The notes: a model not told the origin generated them from the letters alone. Shown: positions 23,601-35,935, numbered from the stretch's first letter. The stretch is DNA of 64,000 nt from Aphrophora alni (GCA_963513935.1 OY740774.1:97595668-97659667); one strand, 5' to 3'. Numbers and translations are program-made.

Positions 23601-24249
23601 TAGCCTTTGTCTTTTGTTGTTTCTTCCATGTTGAGAGATGAACATATTTTAACAAAGTTCGGTGAATCATCAAATGTAACCGATCAGCCGCCACCTCTAT
23701 CTCTAGCTCTTCTCTTATAGATTCTAAGTTTCATGTGTATCACTCCAAACAGGTTATTAAAACACAATTTATCTGTTTACTTTTCCATTGATAATATCAA
23801 ATAAATACGCTGATTTACATGCTTCCAGTTGTGTGTAGCGAATTATTGCCGATGATCTTTAAATTTGTTATAAATGACAGGATGATATGGATTTCAATTT
23901 TGATAACTTCTCGGAATCTGTCGCGCCAGTTTTGTTTTTACAATTGTTAGTTTTAACATTTGTGTGTGTCTTACAACCAAAATGTTTTTGTTTAATTTTT
24001 TCATTGCAATGTTTAAGTCACTAAATTATTTCAGAAACATATAAATGTCACGTTAAAACCCTTAACAACTTAACCCTTAACATACTGTCTTGGCCACATA
24101 GTATATATTACCTGTTGTACATTTATTTTATCTGTATTTAAGGAAACCTATTTTAAATCGCTGAATGATCGTTAATTGTGTTGAGTAATGAAGTGAAATT
24201 TAATAATTCAAAATTGGATTTAAAACAATTAAATTATCCTTTTAGATAC
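20621..24249. other. AT-rich stretch, nothing recognised
   Basis: No gene or repeat partner was found. A TGACGTCA palindrome occurs at about 23027 with no associated gene. Confidence 0.4.
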
Positions 24250-24530
24250 GTTAAGAACGACAGGGTAAATTCTCATATCATTCGATAGTTCTCGGGCGGT
24301 GACATGACGAATCCTGTATGATAAAAGTCGACATTTCGTCGAATAACCTCCATTTCGACTTGTTAAAGACTAACCAGAATGTAAATAGTTCTACACCGAT
24401 GTACAGCTGCCTTTTAAATGGTTATATATTTGTTTGATCCCCAAGTTATCGTCACCGAAATCCTCCAGAATTTGACGAATGGTTTCTATCGGAGTATCGT
24501 CAAACTTCATGCAATACTGCTGCTCGAAAA
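24250..24530 (-). pseudogene. mariner-type transposase helix-turn-helix relic
   Basis: Reading the minus strand from 24524, the frame gives E-Q-Q-Y-C-M-K-F and later L-E-D-F-G-D-D-N-L-G-I-K-Q-I-Y. This matches the first helix-turn-helix of mariner/SETMAR-like transposases, including the conserved G-D-D. It stops at a TAG after about 42 codons. In another frame nearer 24270-24300, V-T-A-R-E-L-S-N-D-M-R-I resembles the second helix-turn-helix. The DDE catalytic part is absent, so it is a broken fragment. No terminal repeats were found. Confidence 0.5.
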
Positions 24531-25822
24531 GGAAAACCCAACGTAAAATAATTAGACTCATTCACAGCCTGACTTCTAGCAGCTCACGCTTTTTTCGAGT
24601 GAAAATAAAAAATTAACGCAGGAGCCATCCTCATTTCTAAGGAATTTCATTACCTGCGCTTCTTTTGTTTCCTCAAAATACTTTTTAAACAAACATCGTA
24701 CATTTTAACCATAAATATATTATTCTATCTAGTTAAATGTAAGAAACAAGGCAGAACTAAGAATTACACTTTTTTTAAAATACATAATTCAGAAAGCGTC
24801 GATAATCAAATGTTAATAACCTGAACTAATAAAGCTTTGCTTTGCTATTTTGAAGTTACACGTGAAAATTCGCCACTGACAAAAATATTATGAAATAACA
24901 ATATGAAAGATATTTTTTAATAGAATAAGAAATATTGTTTAGGTGTTGCAAACATTATATTTGAATTTTCATTGAAATTATTATTATTTTTATTTCAGTT
25001 AGAGTCATATTTCATTAATAGTTCTTGCTAAATTCAACTAAATATCCGGAGGATAGATCTATTTTTGTTGATTTGAAAACATTTTGAGATTATATTTTCA
25101 ACGATTTTATTTTCGTTGTTATGTCGGTCTATGGTTGTTATTGTAAAACATCCAATTAGGTGTCGTTGTAACCAGATTTTAAAGCTACAAAACATAAGCT
25201 GTTATAGGACGTTACAGAGGTAAATTGTTAAATTCGAAAAATAATGTTTGACATTTTATTATCGACAGCGAATTTTAAACTTTCCTACAGATATTTTATT
25301 GTATATTGAGCATAAATATGTGACAATACTTAAGGAGTTAGACCGTGGACGTTTCATAAAATCGACGTTTTTATGAAGGAGAGAGCTTAAAGTTTAAAGG
25401 AAGAAAAAATATAATAACGATTTTAGACGGAACTATAAAGAAACTATATTTAGCCACCCCAAATGTTCATTTAAAAAAGAAATATAAAATTTCACTGTAT
25501 TTTTGAAGAAATATAAACGTTACATGTAGTATGAATAACAGTTAAAAGTGAATGAAACTTGTCAATCTTGTCTAATTTTAATGCTTAATTATACATTTAA
25601 CTCTAAGTAAATTATAATACAAGATAACATTATCCAAATTTAACTAAACGTTAATGACTAAAATCATGACTTTTATTTAATAATCATGAGGTATTATTAA
25701 AAAACACCTGGTTTTTTGATATGTATTTAGAGAATTACATTCAAAACGAAATAATACAAATTACGATAAATACTCGAAAGCTCGCAGTTAAATTAAATTA
25801 AGCGAAGCTCTAAAACTAAACT
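24531..25822. other. AT-rich stretch, nothing recognised
   Basis: No continuation of the mariner relic and no other coding signal was found. Confidence 0.4.
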
Positions 25823-25930
25823 TTGTCTCTATAAATCTCTTTTAGTGAATCTGAACTGGTATGAAATTTAATTACTGTCCGACAATAATACATTTCCATA
25901 CAATCCTTTAATATTTCACCTCGTTTATGT
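25823..25930 (+). repeat. Dispersed repeat family 'R3', copy 1
   Basis: The landmark order 'aatctcttttagtga', 'tgaactggtatgaaatt', 'gtccga' and 'ataatacatttcca' recurs at 33565, 33868 and 42330. An 'aaactttg' block precedes each copy. No coding or terminal structure is visible. Confidence 0.55.
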
Positions 25931-27306
25931 AATTGAATTACAATTCTCTATGAGGAATATTAACTGAATATACCACTGATGTTTATTTTCAATCATTTAC
26001 AATAATACGACAATGATATTGTTGCATTGTCTGACAGTAAAGTGGTCAAACATATTTAGGTAACGAAGCTTTCAAATGATGGAAATATAAATAAGGGGTC
26101 ACTCGATGGGGGTTTCTATTTTAGATTATTGAGTTACCCCCCCCCCCCCAAACCTCCGTTAAACTTCACGAATTTCGAATAGTCTTTCGTGATCAACCGA
26201 AGAAAGAAGACAGATAAAAACCGGGCACGTCACTAAACTCATCGTCCAAAAAGAGTTTAATAAATTGCCGCACGACCTTGTTACCATTTCAAAAATTTAG
26301 ACAAATCTGCAAGATGTCTACCAATAATTAGAAATATTATAATTCGTATTAAATGTCTACACTTCATATTTGGTCCAAAATTCAAAAATATAGAAGGAGG
26401 TGGGATGTGTTTCAGCCAAACTGTATATATTTTGCACATGTAAATGATATGTGTCAATAAAAAGAAATAAAAGATAAAATCAAGATATATTAGAGTTACG
26501 ACTTCATTGTGCTGTCATTACACAACAACATATCCAGTCGATTTTATAACAAAGGCGACAACTTCCAGTGCAACGGTGTAGAAAATATTGATCAATTTCT
26601 CTTTTTCATTTGATTTATTGAAAGAATATAGTAAATTCAGTCATGTGGAGAATTTCATGTTACTAGAAAGAAGTGTAATGCACCTTTAATATACAAAACT
26701 GAGACTAATGTATTACTGTCTTACTGAATTGTAATGTATTACTGTCTATTCTGTAAAAATACAAAATTAGTGTATTACATTTTGTTAATACTAATTACAG
26801 TCAGTACCAGGAAAATGCTATCCACCCACAAAATTACAATTTTGCCTTTTCTTTATCAAAAAAAAGTTTAATGGATGTAATAGATGAAGTTTTTAAACTT
26901 CCAATTTATTATTTTTGGAAACATACATTTTAATATTACTTAACTATATTTATGTATGAATTGAAGAGAAACCATTATTTTAAGGTGTTGTAATTAAAAT
27001 AAAACATACTTATTTTCTGATATTTATGAATTTGAGTTTTTACAAAAATCTGTCGTGTCTAGAATTAAAAGTAAGTTTGTCATACGCAAGATTTTAATAA
27101 TTTGTGCTATTTTATACGTACCGTAATATTAAGTGCCACAACATTTTGCAGTTTACTCGGTTTTATTGCACATTCTTGATATTAGTTACTTTTAAAGTAT
27201 GATCATATTGAACTATAGAAATGGTTTTTTCCAAGCTTAAAATTTGGATAGTTAAGTATTAAGTCGATTCGAAATATACTTATATAAAAGTTTCTCTAAT
27301 TTAGGG
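25931..27306. other. AT-rich stretch with a 13-C run
   Basis: A homopolymer of 13 C lies at 26137-26149 and is unusual in this base composition. Nothing else was recognised. Confidence 0.45.
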
Positions 27307-27319
27307 TATTAAAGATTTC

Positions 27320-27595
27320 AAGGATAAAATAAAGCAAAAGCTTAAAGTTTCAAATATTTAATAGTATAAATGAGCTACAATTGTTTCGCCTTGCGGCATC
27401 GTCGGGCAACTGATAATTTACTTTAAATTATATTAAATTGAATTGATATTAAATTATCAGTTGCCCGACGATGCCGCAAGGCGAAACAATTGTAGCTCAT
27501 TTATACTATTAAATATTTGAAACTTTAAGCTTTTGCTTTATTTTATCCTTGAATATGGAGTTTCAACAAGAAATATCTGCTATTACATTAAAGTT
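27320..27595 (+). mobile_element. Foldback retroelement, perfect 101-bp arms, 13-bp target duplication
   Basis: It is flanked by TATTAAAGATTTC at 27307-27319 and 27596-27608. The arms at 27320-27420 and 27450-27550 are 100% complementary across 101 bases, around a 29-base AT-rich loop. A 45-base one-sided tail follows, starting 'gaatatggagtttcaacaag'. Each arm contains a hammerhead-like motif facing outwards (27372-27410 on minus, 27461-27499 on plus). Perfect arm identity implies very recent formation or repair-driven homogenisation. If transcribed, the RNA would fold into a long hairpin able to feed small-RNA pathways. Confidence 0.85.
27461..27499 (+). ncRNA. Hammerhead-like motif, right arm of 27.3-kb foldback
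   Basis: Core CCGACGA (27465-27471) has C3, G8 and A9 as in the consensus but C at position 4. One extra U is followed by helix II GCC/GGC capped by a GCAA tetraloop, GAAA (27483-27486), helix III CAAUUG, and UA (27493-27494). Helix I is weak, about 2 pairs. An identical copy lies inverted at 27372-27410. Confidence 0.5.
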
Positions 27596-27608
27596 TATTA
27601 AAGATTTC

Positions 27609-29451
27609 TTACATTAGGGTTCGAATAATAAAAGAATTGGTAATTTACTTGATTCAAATGTATGGATATTATATTTTATTTAAAAGAACTATATATATTT
27701 TTTTTAAAAGCTCCCGATTCATTTACTGAATCATGTTCGTCTTTTATAAGAGTGATACAGGGTTGAATTCAACCGGAGTTTCATCAAAAATGAAGGTGCG
27801 TTATCACCATGAAATGTTTTGAATTCTGTTTGCTAATTCCAGACTTACGGCTATGTTATGATACTATGTATTATTATATAACACGAAGTGTATTTCATTA
27901 TTTAGAACACACAAATATTAACAGCTACTAATTCATTCTATACAAAAGAATAACGTTTAACAATTACATACTAACTTAATAAAAAGATAAACAGTTACAA
28001 TTTAAACAAACAAGTGATTCTGTAAAAGTTACACTATTGTAGAATAAATAATTACATATCAAAATCTGTTAATTCTAACATGTTTATAGATCTATAATCT
28101 CTTCTCAACACAAGTAACTATAGAATGTGACGTGACATGACTTGTGTTTGTTTTTAAAATAACGAACAGTGTCACGTATGCTGTTTGCGAAAATAACTTC
28201 ATAGTTTGTCACATATATGTAGTATATTACTTTCCCATATGGTGTAGAAAAACTACTATTATGGAGAAAACTAAATCTACCTTGAGTTTTCCATTGAAAT
28301 ATTCTATTAGATTCCTGTAAATTGCTTCTTTTATTTTAAATAATGTCTGTCTGAACTCCTAGCAGTGTGGTACAGACATCTAGTGCGCCGATTATTTATG
28401 TGTACGTAGGTTGTTTGTATTTGTTACATAATTTTGATACCAAAACTTAAAATTGCTGTTTTCTTAAAATCACCTTTAACAAATTGAACAATTTTTTGTA
28501 GTAGGCCTACGTACCACCTAAACACCATACTGAAAAAAGAATTTGAAAACAGGTTATATTAAAATTAATAAAACGGGATAATTAATGACCAAAATGGCAA
28601 AAAAAAGACAGTTAAGTAATAATAGGTGAAAAACAAAAATGTATCTTTACGCTGCAATTAAAAATTATATATCAAACATATCCGAATTACACTTAGTTCG
28701 TTGTGAACATTTAAAATTTATTTTAACATATAAGTAAATACAATATTTCCATTTTTAGACAACACGCTAGAATATACATTGTAATATTTTAAAACGAAAA
28801 ATATAGTTTACCTACGCCGTTGATTTTCTTGTATTATTCTAAAACGTATTTTCATAGACATTTCCTACAATGATTTAAAATGTTACTCGGGATTTATTTC
28901 GATGCTGCAATAAATGCTACAACACTTTATTTCCCCGCTGTATTCTCTGTGTATCAGTAAATATAAGATCATGTATCTTGTACACTTAATGAACCTTGTG
29001 ACGTAATCCATCAAACATGTCGTTTTATATTATCCCAAACGAGCTATGGTCTGATAAATGGAATATTACTGATTTATAAAGATTGTAGAATATTTTATAT
29101 ATATTGTTTGACGAACATGTTACCTATAATTTCCCGATGTAAACAAATACAATTCTCATAAGAACCTCTTTAATATGATGATTTATTTTTATTAATTTTC
29201 TTTTTTAATCAACTTTTATTAGTACTATAAATAAACTGTATACTATTTATTTAAAAAAGTGTATTCCAATAATTTCTTAAATTTTAGACATTTTGAATAA
29301 GCCTAGTGTATTTTTTTTTGTCATGCACTAGCAAATCAAACAGTTTAACAGTTTGGATTGTAAACATTTCTGGATGTATATAAACCATATTTATATTTTA
29401 TGCAATGTGGTTAACTTACTAGAGGCAATAGAATGATCCACGCTATTTTAG
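27609..29451. other. AT-rich stretch, nothing recognised
   Basis: No exon, tRNA-like or transposon-end sequence identified. Confidence 0.4.
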
Positions 29452-29615
29452 CTAAGGTGAAACTTTTGAGGTCGGGTTTGCGGCATTGTGTTCTACTCAT
29501 AAAAGCCTTTAATTCAATGTATAACTCGACCTATGCTCTCATTTAAGATTTCCTATTACTCCTGTGGGCCGTCCCCATGGAAAGGTCGCGGTCCACTGAA
29601 TACGCACTAAAATAG
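29452..29615 (+). mobile_element. Fragment of the 52.6-kb TIR element family
   Basis: About 165 bases match the inner right half of the element at 52638-53420. Shared landmarks in order are 'aaggtgaa', 'gtcggatttgcggcattgt', 'atttaagatt', 'gtgggccgtcccc' and the following block. Both terminal repeats are missing here, so it is an internal or truncated relic. Confidence 0.65.
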
Positions 29616-29860
29616 GTTTTGATGTCCATGAACAATGTGCAAATCTTTGTAGCTCTATTTGTAATGGTTAATGAAATATTAAGCCGTCCCGGGACTAATT
29701 CGACACGTGGTATTAACTGCAATTTTTTTAAATTGTCTCATGGAATTATAAATAAGATTAAAAGTAATCACCAAAATATTTATTATTTAACTAGTAGTAA
29801 TCCTTATTGACATAATAACAAACATGGTAAGAATAAGATTGAATGAAACCTAAATTGAGG

Positions 29861-30360
29861 GTAGAGGGCAATTAACACAGGGAAAAGGAATTCAACAAGG
29901 ATTATTGAAATCACTATTTCAAGTGTAGGAAGAAAGGTAGCTGCCAATAAAGCACGGAAGGACAAATTAAGAACTACTTACTACAATATTCTTCACATAG
30001 TAATATAATAAAAACTAAAAATCACAAATAGATGTGTAAAGTGAATTGAAGGAGCTTCTGCAAGCTTGCGCGAGAAAGTAAAGAAGGAAAACCAAATACT
30101 TGTAACAAAAGGAAGTGATGAAATGTCTAATGAAATCAAGGATTCATCGGGTATCTATTTAGTTTTCCTCTACAGTAGATCCTTAAACCTGATATGAAAT
30201 TATAAATGTACAATACCGTCCTAGCTTATTTATAACTTTGAAACCTGGGCAATGATGTTGAGATAAGAAAAGAACAATAAAATGTAGTTTTATAAGTACA
30301 CGAAGAGGTATAAGAGGTGAAGAAAAACCAAAAAAAGTTATATTTATAAAAACAATTATT
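29861..30360 (+). pseudogene. Non-LTR retrotransposon reverse-transcriptase relic
   Basis: Pieces in different frames match conserved parts of non-LTR reverse transcriptases. Near 29880 the frame gives K-G-I-Q-Q-G followed by L-F, like the usual K-G-x-R-Q-G-D box. Near 30240 it gives E-T-W-A-M-M-L, like the conserved G-x-E-T-W-x-L block of the thumb region. The catalytic Asp-Asp box between them is not visible, and stops and frameshifts are many. It is long dead. The clade cannot be assigned. Confidence 0.45.
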
Positions 30361-31860
30361 ATATTGTCAATGTTTTAGTTTAGGATTTTTTATCCTGTAA
30401 TGTGGAATAATTTACATCGACCATCTGGTTTCTAAATCAGGGTACATTATGCTAAAATTAATAAATAAAGGCATCTGCAACACGAGCACTTAGTAAAGCA
30501 AATAGAGGCCATTCATCAAAGGTTTATATTGAGAAGGGTGGAAGCAATCTCAAAGGGTTTATATTTGTGTTCAGGACTAGTCACTGCTGCTATAATTTAT
30601 AATTAATTTTTTTAAAGTAACCTAAAAGTCTTTTACAAATTAAATTTCGATATAGGAAGAGGTAATAATTTTTAAATAAATATATTCTGACGTTTACTGT
30701 CTAACTAAATGTTTTTCAAAATAATATCAATCCAGAAAACACTTTGTTTTGTGTACGTATTTGTTTTTTTACATAGGAATACAATTATTGAGAAACGGAT
30801 TTTAATATCAAGGGGAAATGTTGTAGACAGATTTTGAAATACAGTGGTTAACTTGTCGGTAATATTTTATTAGGACAAACATAGATTTGTCAATAAAATG
30901 GATGAGTTTGAAAAAAAAACTACATATACGTTTCAAGATGGTGACCATTATTCCCATAAGACATCATTGGATCAATATGTGTAACAAATAAATATTAATT
31001 ATTACGAAATACAGAAAACCGATAGATATTGACAATATATGATAAGGTAGATTAGATAATTTGCATTTACGAAAATGTACCTTTTTCGACTTTGGTGAAA
31101 CGAATTTTGTACCGGTTAAAAATCTTAATATCAAATAATTTTCTGTTTGCAGAAGATATCAGAATTGAGTAAAAAATATAACCTGCAATAACTATTTAAT
31201 ATAACATTCTAAATTTCAAATCTTTTAAGGCCCAAAACAAGTAACTACACTTGCCTGCATTACTGCATTGCGTCATTTTAAATATAATGCCATCTCTTTG
31301 ATATTTATGTTTCTAACCTACTTAGAAAAAATAACTTAAGTAATTTCCATTCTTACAATTATATTTAATATACTAATTATAATTAAATTAATATTTACAA
31401 TACAGTCCGTGTATTTACATTACAATCGGTGTTTCTTCTTTTTACATATATTTAAATAAAATTAATTTAACCAGTCACACAGTTTATTATAAGCTATATT
31501 TTGAAAAATAAATTCAGATACTCTTTTGTTACATAAATACCACGATATTTAGGTGTTGTAATGAAACAAGACAATGTTTATGTAACTCTACTTTAAATTT
31601 TCACCAAAACTTGTTGTTGTTGTACACGTGCCTAAATTTTTAAAACATTTACTAGAAGGAAAACATAATTATTTTTAAACTACTTCATAAGTACTGTAAA
31701 ACGGCAACAGCACACATTATAAACTAAAAAATCCTGTGTAAAATACTTAATATAAGACACATATATACGACGAATTTGGAAGAAAACCTCAAATTTAATA
31801 CGTAAAAATCGTAAAATAATTTAGACAATGGATGTTTCTTTATTGTATGTTAAAATAATG
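30361..31860. other. AT-rich stretch, possible relic continuation
   Basis: The first 200 bases may continue the non-LTR relic but show no clear motif. The remainder is featureless. Confidence 0.35.
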
Positions 31861-31880
31861 TTTTTAATATCCTTATCGTT

Positions 31881-32010
31881 AGGATTAAATAAAGAAATAA
31901 AGCTAAAGTTTCAAAATTATTTTAACATTATTTATAATTTTGAAACTTTAGCTTTATTGCTTTATTTAATCCTCGAATATGGAGTTTCAACAAGAAATAT
32001 CTGCTGTTAC
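31881..32010 (+). mobile_element. Short foldback element, relative of the 27.3-kb element without ribozyme core
   Basis: Arms of about 40 bases (31881-31923 and 31936-31973) pair with few mismatches. The arm ends and the one-sided tail ('gaatatggagtttcaacaag') match those of the 27320-27595 element almost exactly, but the central hammerhead-bearing part is missing. Loosely similar TTTAATA-CTTAT sequences on each side may be a decayed target duplication. Confidence 0.65.
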
Positions 32011-32039
32011 ATTTAATACTTATATTAAGGTTTGTGTTT

Positions 32040-33184
32040 TCTTCAAATGATTGATTTATGTATGTACTAACATATTCCCACCAGCTAATCTTTATATTAT
32101 AAGAAGAAAGCGGTAAGATTGTAGAAGGTTTTATGGATCAGATTTGTTCTGGAATTGAGCACCATTAAATAACAGCTTTAACGGGGTCGCATACGACATC
32201 TTTGAGAAAATAATTTGGATATAATAAGAACATATGTTTTACATCCTGCGCCAGTAGAGTAACATATTACAGTATAACAGATTAAAGATAACGCAAGGCA
32301 CATCCATATCTGGGGAGACATGTGAAGGCTTTGATGGATTACATTTTTGTGAATTATTTAGTAGCAAGGTTTTTTTAGAAAACTGAAAAGCACTCTTCAA
32401 TATAGAGATCTGAAGTTTAAAGAAATGAAAAGCTATACGAATCCAACATTTTACTGTTTCTGCATTTAAGATTTAAGGATTTTTAAAGATTTATAAAATA
32501 AAATATTTTACCGTGTCAAACAATAAACAAAATATGTTTTATTATACACAATCTGTATTAGTATATCCTTTAACCTGAAAAATAGCATAATTGAACTTAT
32601 TATTTTTAATTTACAATACTTTTAATATTTGAAATAGATATTGTTCTATATAGCGCGGTGACACTACGTACACTGAACTGTAAGATACAATAACACATTA
32701 ACTTCCTTAACGTTCGCGTCTGTTTACTTAATGCACTTAACAGCAATGTTCCCCCAACACTCTGTTCTTTCAAAGGTATTACAGCACGTCTTTTCATTTT
32801 CACCACATTAGTTAATACAAATCCTTGGTAGTACGCTCAGTTTAACTTGTGTGGAAAAATCAACTTGTAAGGTTTTAACGAGATTTAATTATATGTAAGA
32901 AAGAATCATTAAAAAAATATCATAATGACATATCCTAATTGATTTTGTAGGTTTATTACTAGCATGTTTGAAGACAAATGTCATAGAGTATTTTAAATAA
33001 TAAATAAATACTGTTTGCAGCTAGTAATATAATATAATAAATTTGAAAAAAACAAACACAAAAATTGTATTTTATCATTGCAACGCAACAATTCATTATA
33101 TTCAAAAACTATAAAAATAATAATAAAAATCTTCCAAACATGCAAAACGTTTTATATGTGGTTCTTAACCAGTAAAAAAGATTC
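32040..33184. other. AT-rich stretch, nothing recognised
   Basis: A 66-codon minus-strand frame (32606-32806) with basic residues has no recognisable domain and is not called as a gene. Confidence 0.4.
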
Positions 33185-33300
33185 CCTAGTGGTTGGTCTA
33201 GTGGCTAGCGCTCTCACAGGGTTGTGGCGAGAGGAACAAAGTTAAATCCCAAGACACGAGTTTGACCAAACGTGATAACAATAGGGATGCCAGACCCAAC
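33185..33300 (+). repeat. tRNA-derived SINE-like sequence, copy 1
   Basis: A good polymerase III A box (TGGTCTAGTGG) is followed by 'ctagcgctctcaca', as in a tRNA D-stem and anticodon arm. A degraded B box (gttaaatccc) lies about 45 bases later. The tRNA arms no longer pair well, so it is not a working tRNA gene. A 'gaccaaacgtg' block after the head is shared with the copy at 39.33 kb, which supports a SINE family. Confidence 0.5.
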
Positions 33301-33564
33301 CACACGTAAACACTAAATTTCTGTATACAAAATAACTAATTGAAAACTCCAATTCAATATCGAGTTTAATTTCAAAGATAACAAATTTTTTAATATCTGA
33401 AACCATGGATTTTCCACGTGTGTTAATACTAGTTATTTTGAATTCCTATAAAATCCATTTACAGCGTTAGTGTTGAAACGAAATCCAATTATACACATTA
33501 GGATGTATATTGATAGCACGCAGGTAGTTAATCTAAACGCGGCTCTGCAAATCAACTTTTTTTA

Positions 33565-33660
33565 TTAAACTCTCTTTTAGTGACACTAAACTGGTATGAA
33601 ATTGAATTAGTATCCGATGATAATACATTTCCAGACTATACTTTTATAATGTAATTTTGT
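33565..33660 (+). repeat. Dispersed repeat family 'R3', copy 2
   Basis: It carries 'ctcttttagtgacact' and 'aactggtatgaaattgaatt', then 'ccgatgataatacatttcc'. Copy 3 follows about 300 bases later, so these two form a diverged tandem pair. Confidence 0.55.
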
Positions 33661-33867
33661 AATACGATTTTTATAAAATTGCATTACAATTCTCTCTAAT
33701 ATATATTGAGTTACACAATTTTATTTATTTTTAACCAGTTAAAAAATATTAATATTATTGTCTTTCTTATTTGAGAATATGTTATTTAAGTATTCCAAGA
33801 TTGATTAGATGACCACGTTGTGGAATTATTTTTTTTGTTAATTAAATCACATGAATCTCAATAACTA

Positions 33868-33965
33868 AACTTTCCTTGAATCAATTTCTTTTAATGACAC
33901 TGAACTAGAATTAAATTCAGTTATTCTCCAATGATAATCCATTTTCCAACTAACATTTTATTTTC
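33868..33965 (+). repeat. Dispersed repeat family 'R3', copy 3
   Basis: Blocks are in the same order as copy 2 with more substitutions, including 'tgacactgaacta' and 'ccaatgataatccattt'. Confidence 0.5.
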
Positions 33966-34347
33966 TATAAGTATGATAAATCTGTAATATTATTCAGTTG
34001 AATCATGACATTTATTTTATGTGAAACTTAAACTTCTTGTTTTGTGAAACATAGTTTTAGAACGTTTACAATTTCGAAGTAAAGATAACACCATTTTATT
34101 TTAATGCTGTAAATAAAAGTTCAGCCATTGTTGAGATATCGTGCGCACTTATTACTACAGATCTGGTAACCAAGCTGATTTTTATATATTAAAACGTAAT
34201 TAAGTTCTTCATACTCTTTAAAATATTAAAATAAAAAAATATATTTTGTATTTAAATAATTAAATTACCATTCTTCACAACATAAAATTCCTAACAATTA
34301 AATTACCTTAATGATTTCAGCCAGGTGACATCTTTTTTAAAAAAAAC

Positions 34348-34386
34348 ACTTACGCGTTTCGAAGCGTGTGCTCCATCTTCAGAGTT
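34348..34386 (-). ncRNA. Hammerhead-like motif, left arm
   Basis: This is the inverted counterpart of 34665-34704. It keeps the same core, helix II and GAAA. Confidence 0.6.
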
Positions 34387-34664
34387 CTTTTTTTTCTTTT
34401 CACTCGGTTGAGATCGTTCCACATTAAAATAACACATAAAATCACACGGACATTACATATATATGTTTATTATTTATCGCTTAACATAACGCGACACTTG
34501 CGATACGTATCACTGAGTTGTCCTAGGACATCGATGTGATACGCATCGCAAGTGTCGCGTTATAATAAGCGATGTATAAATTAATAAACATAGATATGTA
34601 ATGTCCGTGTGATTTTATGTGTTATTTTAATGTGTAACGATCTCAACTGAGTGAAAAGAAAAAT

Positions 34665-34704
34665 AACTCTGAAGATGGAGCACACGCTTCGAAACGCGTA
34701 AGTG
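34665..34704 (+). ncRNA. Hammerhead-like motif, right arm, consensus core
   Basis: Core CUGAAGA (34669-34675) is followed by one extra U, helix II GGAGC/GCUUC (5 pairs including one G-U) with loop ACAC, GAAA (34691-34694), tiny helix III CGCG and UA. Helix I begins ACU/AGU and, past an internal loop, continues with A/U-rich pairing. All conserved core bases are as expected except for the added base after A9. Confidence 0.6.
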
Positions 34705-34812
34705 TTTTTAAAAAAGAAGTCACCTGGTGGAAACCATTAAGGTAATTTAATTGTTAGTTAAAACAATAGTGACTTGGATACTATCAACATGATTCTTAAA
34801 ATAAAATTCCTA

Positions 34813-35176
34813 TTCAAAATAATGTTTCAGTCACTAGGTTGTCATCATCAGTTTCAAACAGCACAAATTGCCAGAAAACGTAACTACTAAAGTAAGGATT
34901 ATTATGAAGAACGATAACATGTTGAAGGAATGAACAATTAAAATAACTATACTGCAATAAAATTATTGATATCATCACAGTGTTACGATTTTGAAACTAT
35001 ATAATAATAACTACAGTAATAAAAAAATAAAATAATATATAACGTATACATATACTATGTGACAATAGTTTAGATTATAAAGTGAAAAATTATTTAGACT
35101 TTTAAATGTATTTTGAGTAAAGATAAATTGTTAAACAGAGTATTGAAAAAGTATTCACTAGTAGTATATAATACTA

Positions 35177-35183
<7 letters not shown>
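34813..35183. other. AT-rich stretch, nothing recognised
   Basis: No feature seen before the TA tract. Confidence 0.4.

Positions 35184-35229
<46 letters not shown>
35184..35229. repeat. (TA)n microsatellite
   Basis: About 46 bases of alternating AT. Confidence 0.92.
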
Positions 35230-35231
<2 letters not shown>

Positions 35232-35577
35232 CTCAATACAAAAATTTCATGTTTACATTATTTAAAATGATACCTTCAACGTGCAACTTTCATGAATTAT
35301 AAAAATTACACAATTAATTTGATGTAAATGTGAAAGTCCTCCAGTTTAAAAACATTAGCGTTAAAATATTTAACTTTCTCTAAAACTGAATACATTATTT
35401 GATAATTATACAAAGAAAGAAAAACTGTAACATAAATATCGACAATGTGTCCACACTCTATGAAAATCAAGAACACGTTTCCTTTTACGCACAAGTAGTT
35501 ACTATTTTATTAAAATCTGAATATCCAGAAAATTTATATTGAATAGAATTCAACATTTTTTAAACCAAATTCGTCAT

Positions 35578-35725
35578 CCCATTTAATAGAATAGAATAGA
35601 ATGGAATAAATTTATTGCAACCATATTTTATAACAGAAAAAATACAAGATTAACTATGTTGCAAAAGCAGCCCCAACAGGTTAAAACCCAATTACTGGGG
35701 TGCCATATATAACAAAATAACTAAG
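35578..35725 (-). repeat. Possible 3' end of a non-LTR retroelement, minus strand
   Basis: The plus strand starts with 'aatagaatagaatagaatgg' and then 'aataaatttattgcaacca'. Read on the minus strand this is a UTR ending in (ATTCT)n, a common 3' terminus of CR1- or Jockey-like elements. No coding part is attached. Confidence 0.3.
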
Positions 35726-35799
35726 TCTGCCTAAACTATAAAATAATTAACAATCCAAAAGTAAAAGTTAAATGAAAAGTAAAACAACCAAATACACAA

Positions 35800-35935
35800 T
35801 TAATATATACTAATATATTAGTATATATTATATAATACTTTTATATAATATATACTTTATAATATATACTTTAGTATATATACTTTTATATTAGTATATA
35901 CTAATATAAAACCATATATACTAATAAAAATAAGT
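35800..35935. repeat. AT-rich palindromic minisatellite
   Basis: Repeated 'tatatacttt' and 'actaatatattagtatata' units form overlapping short palindromes over about 135 bases. Confidence 0.6.

Larger units (their letters stand above)
34294..34800 (+). mobile_element. Large foldback retroelement, about 460-bp palindrome, 12-bp target duplication
   Basis: ATAAAATTCCTA lies on both sides (34282-34293 and 34801-34812). A nearly continuous palindrome runs from 34294 to 34754 with its centre at about 34524, so there is almost no loop. A 45-base one-sided tail follows (34755-34800). Each arm carries a hammerhead-like motif (34348-34386 minus, 34665-34704 plus) that fits the consensus core fully. 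It has no coding capacity. The arms differ by scattered mismatches, so it is older than the 27.3-kb element. Confidence 0.85.

Noticed and set aside
32606..32806. 66-codon minus-strand frame with basic N terminus
   Set aside because: Looks slightly like a transposase helix-turn-helix start but no motif continues; not supportable.
33185..33270. Functional tRNA gene
   Set aside because: The A box is good, but the acceptor and T arms do not pair and the B box is degraded; called SINE-like instead.
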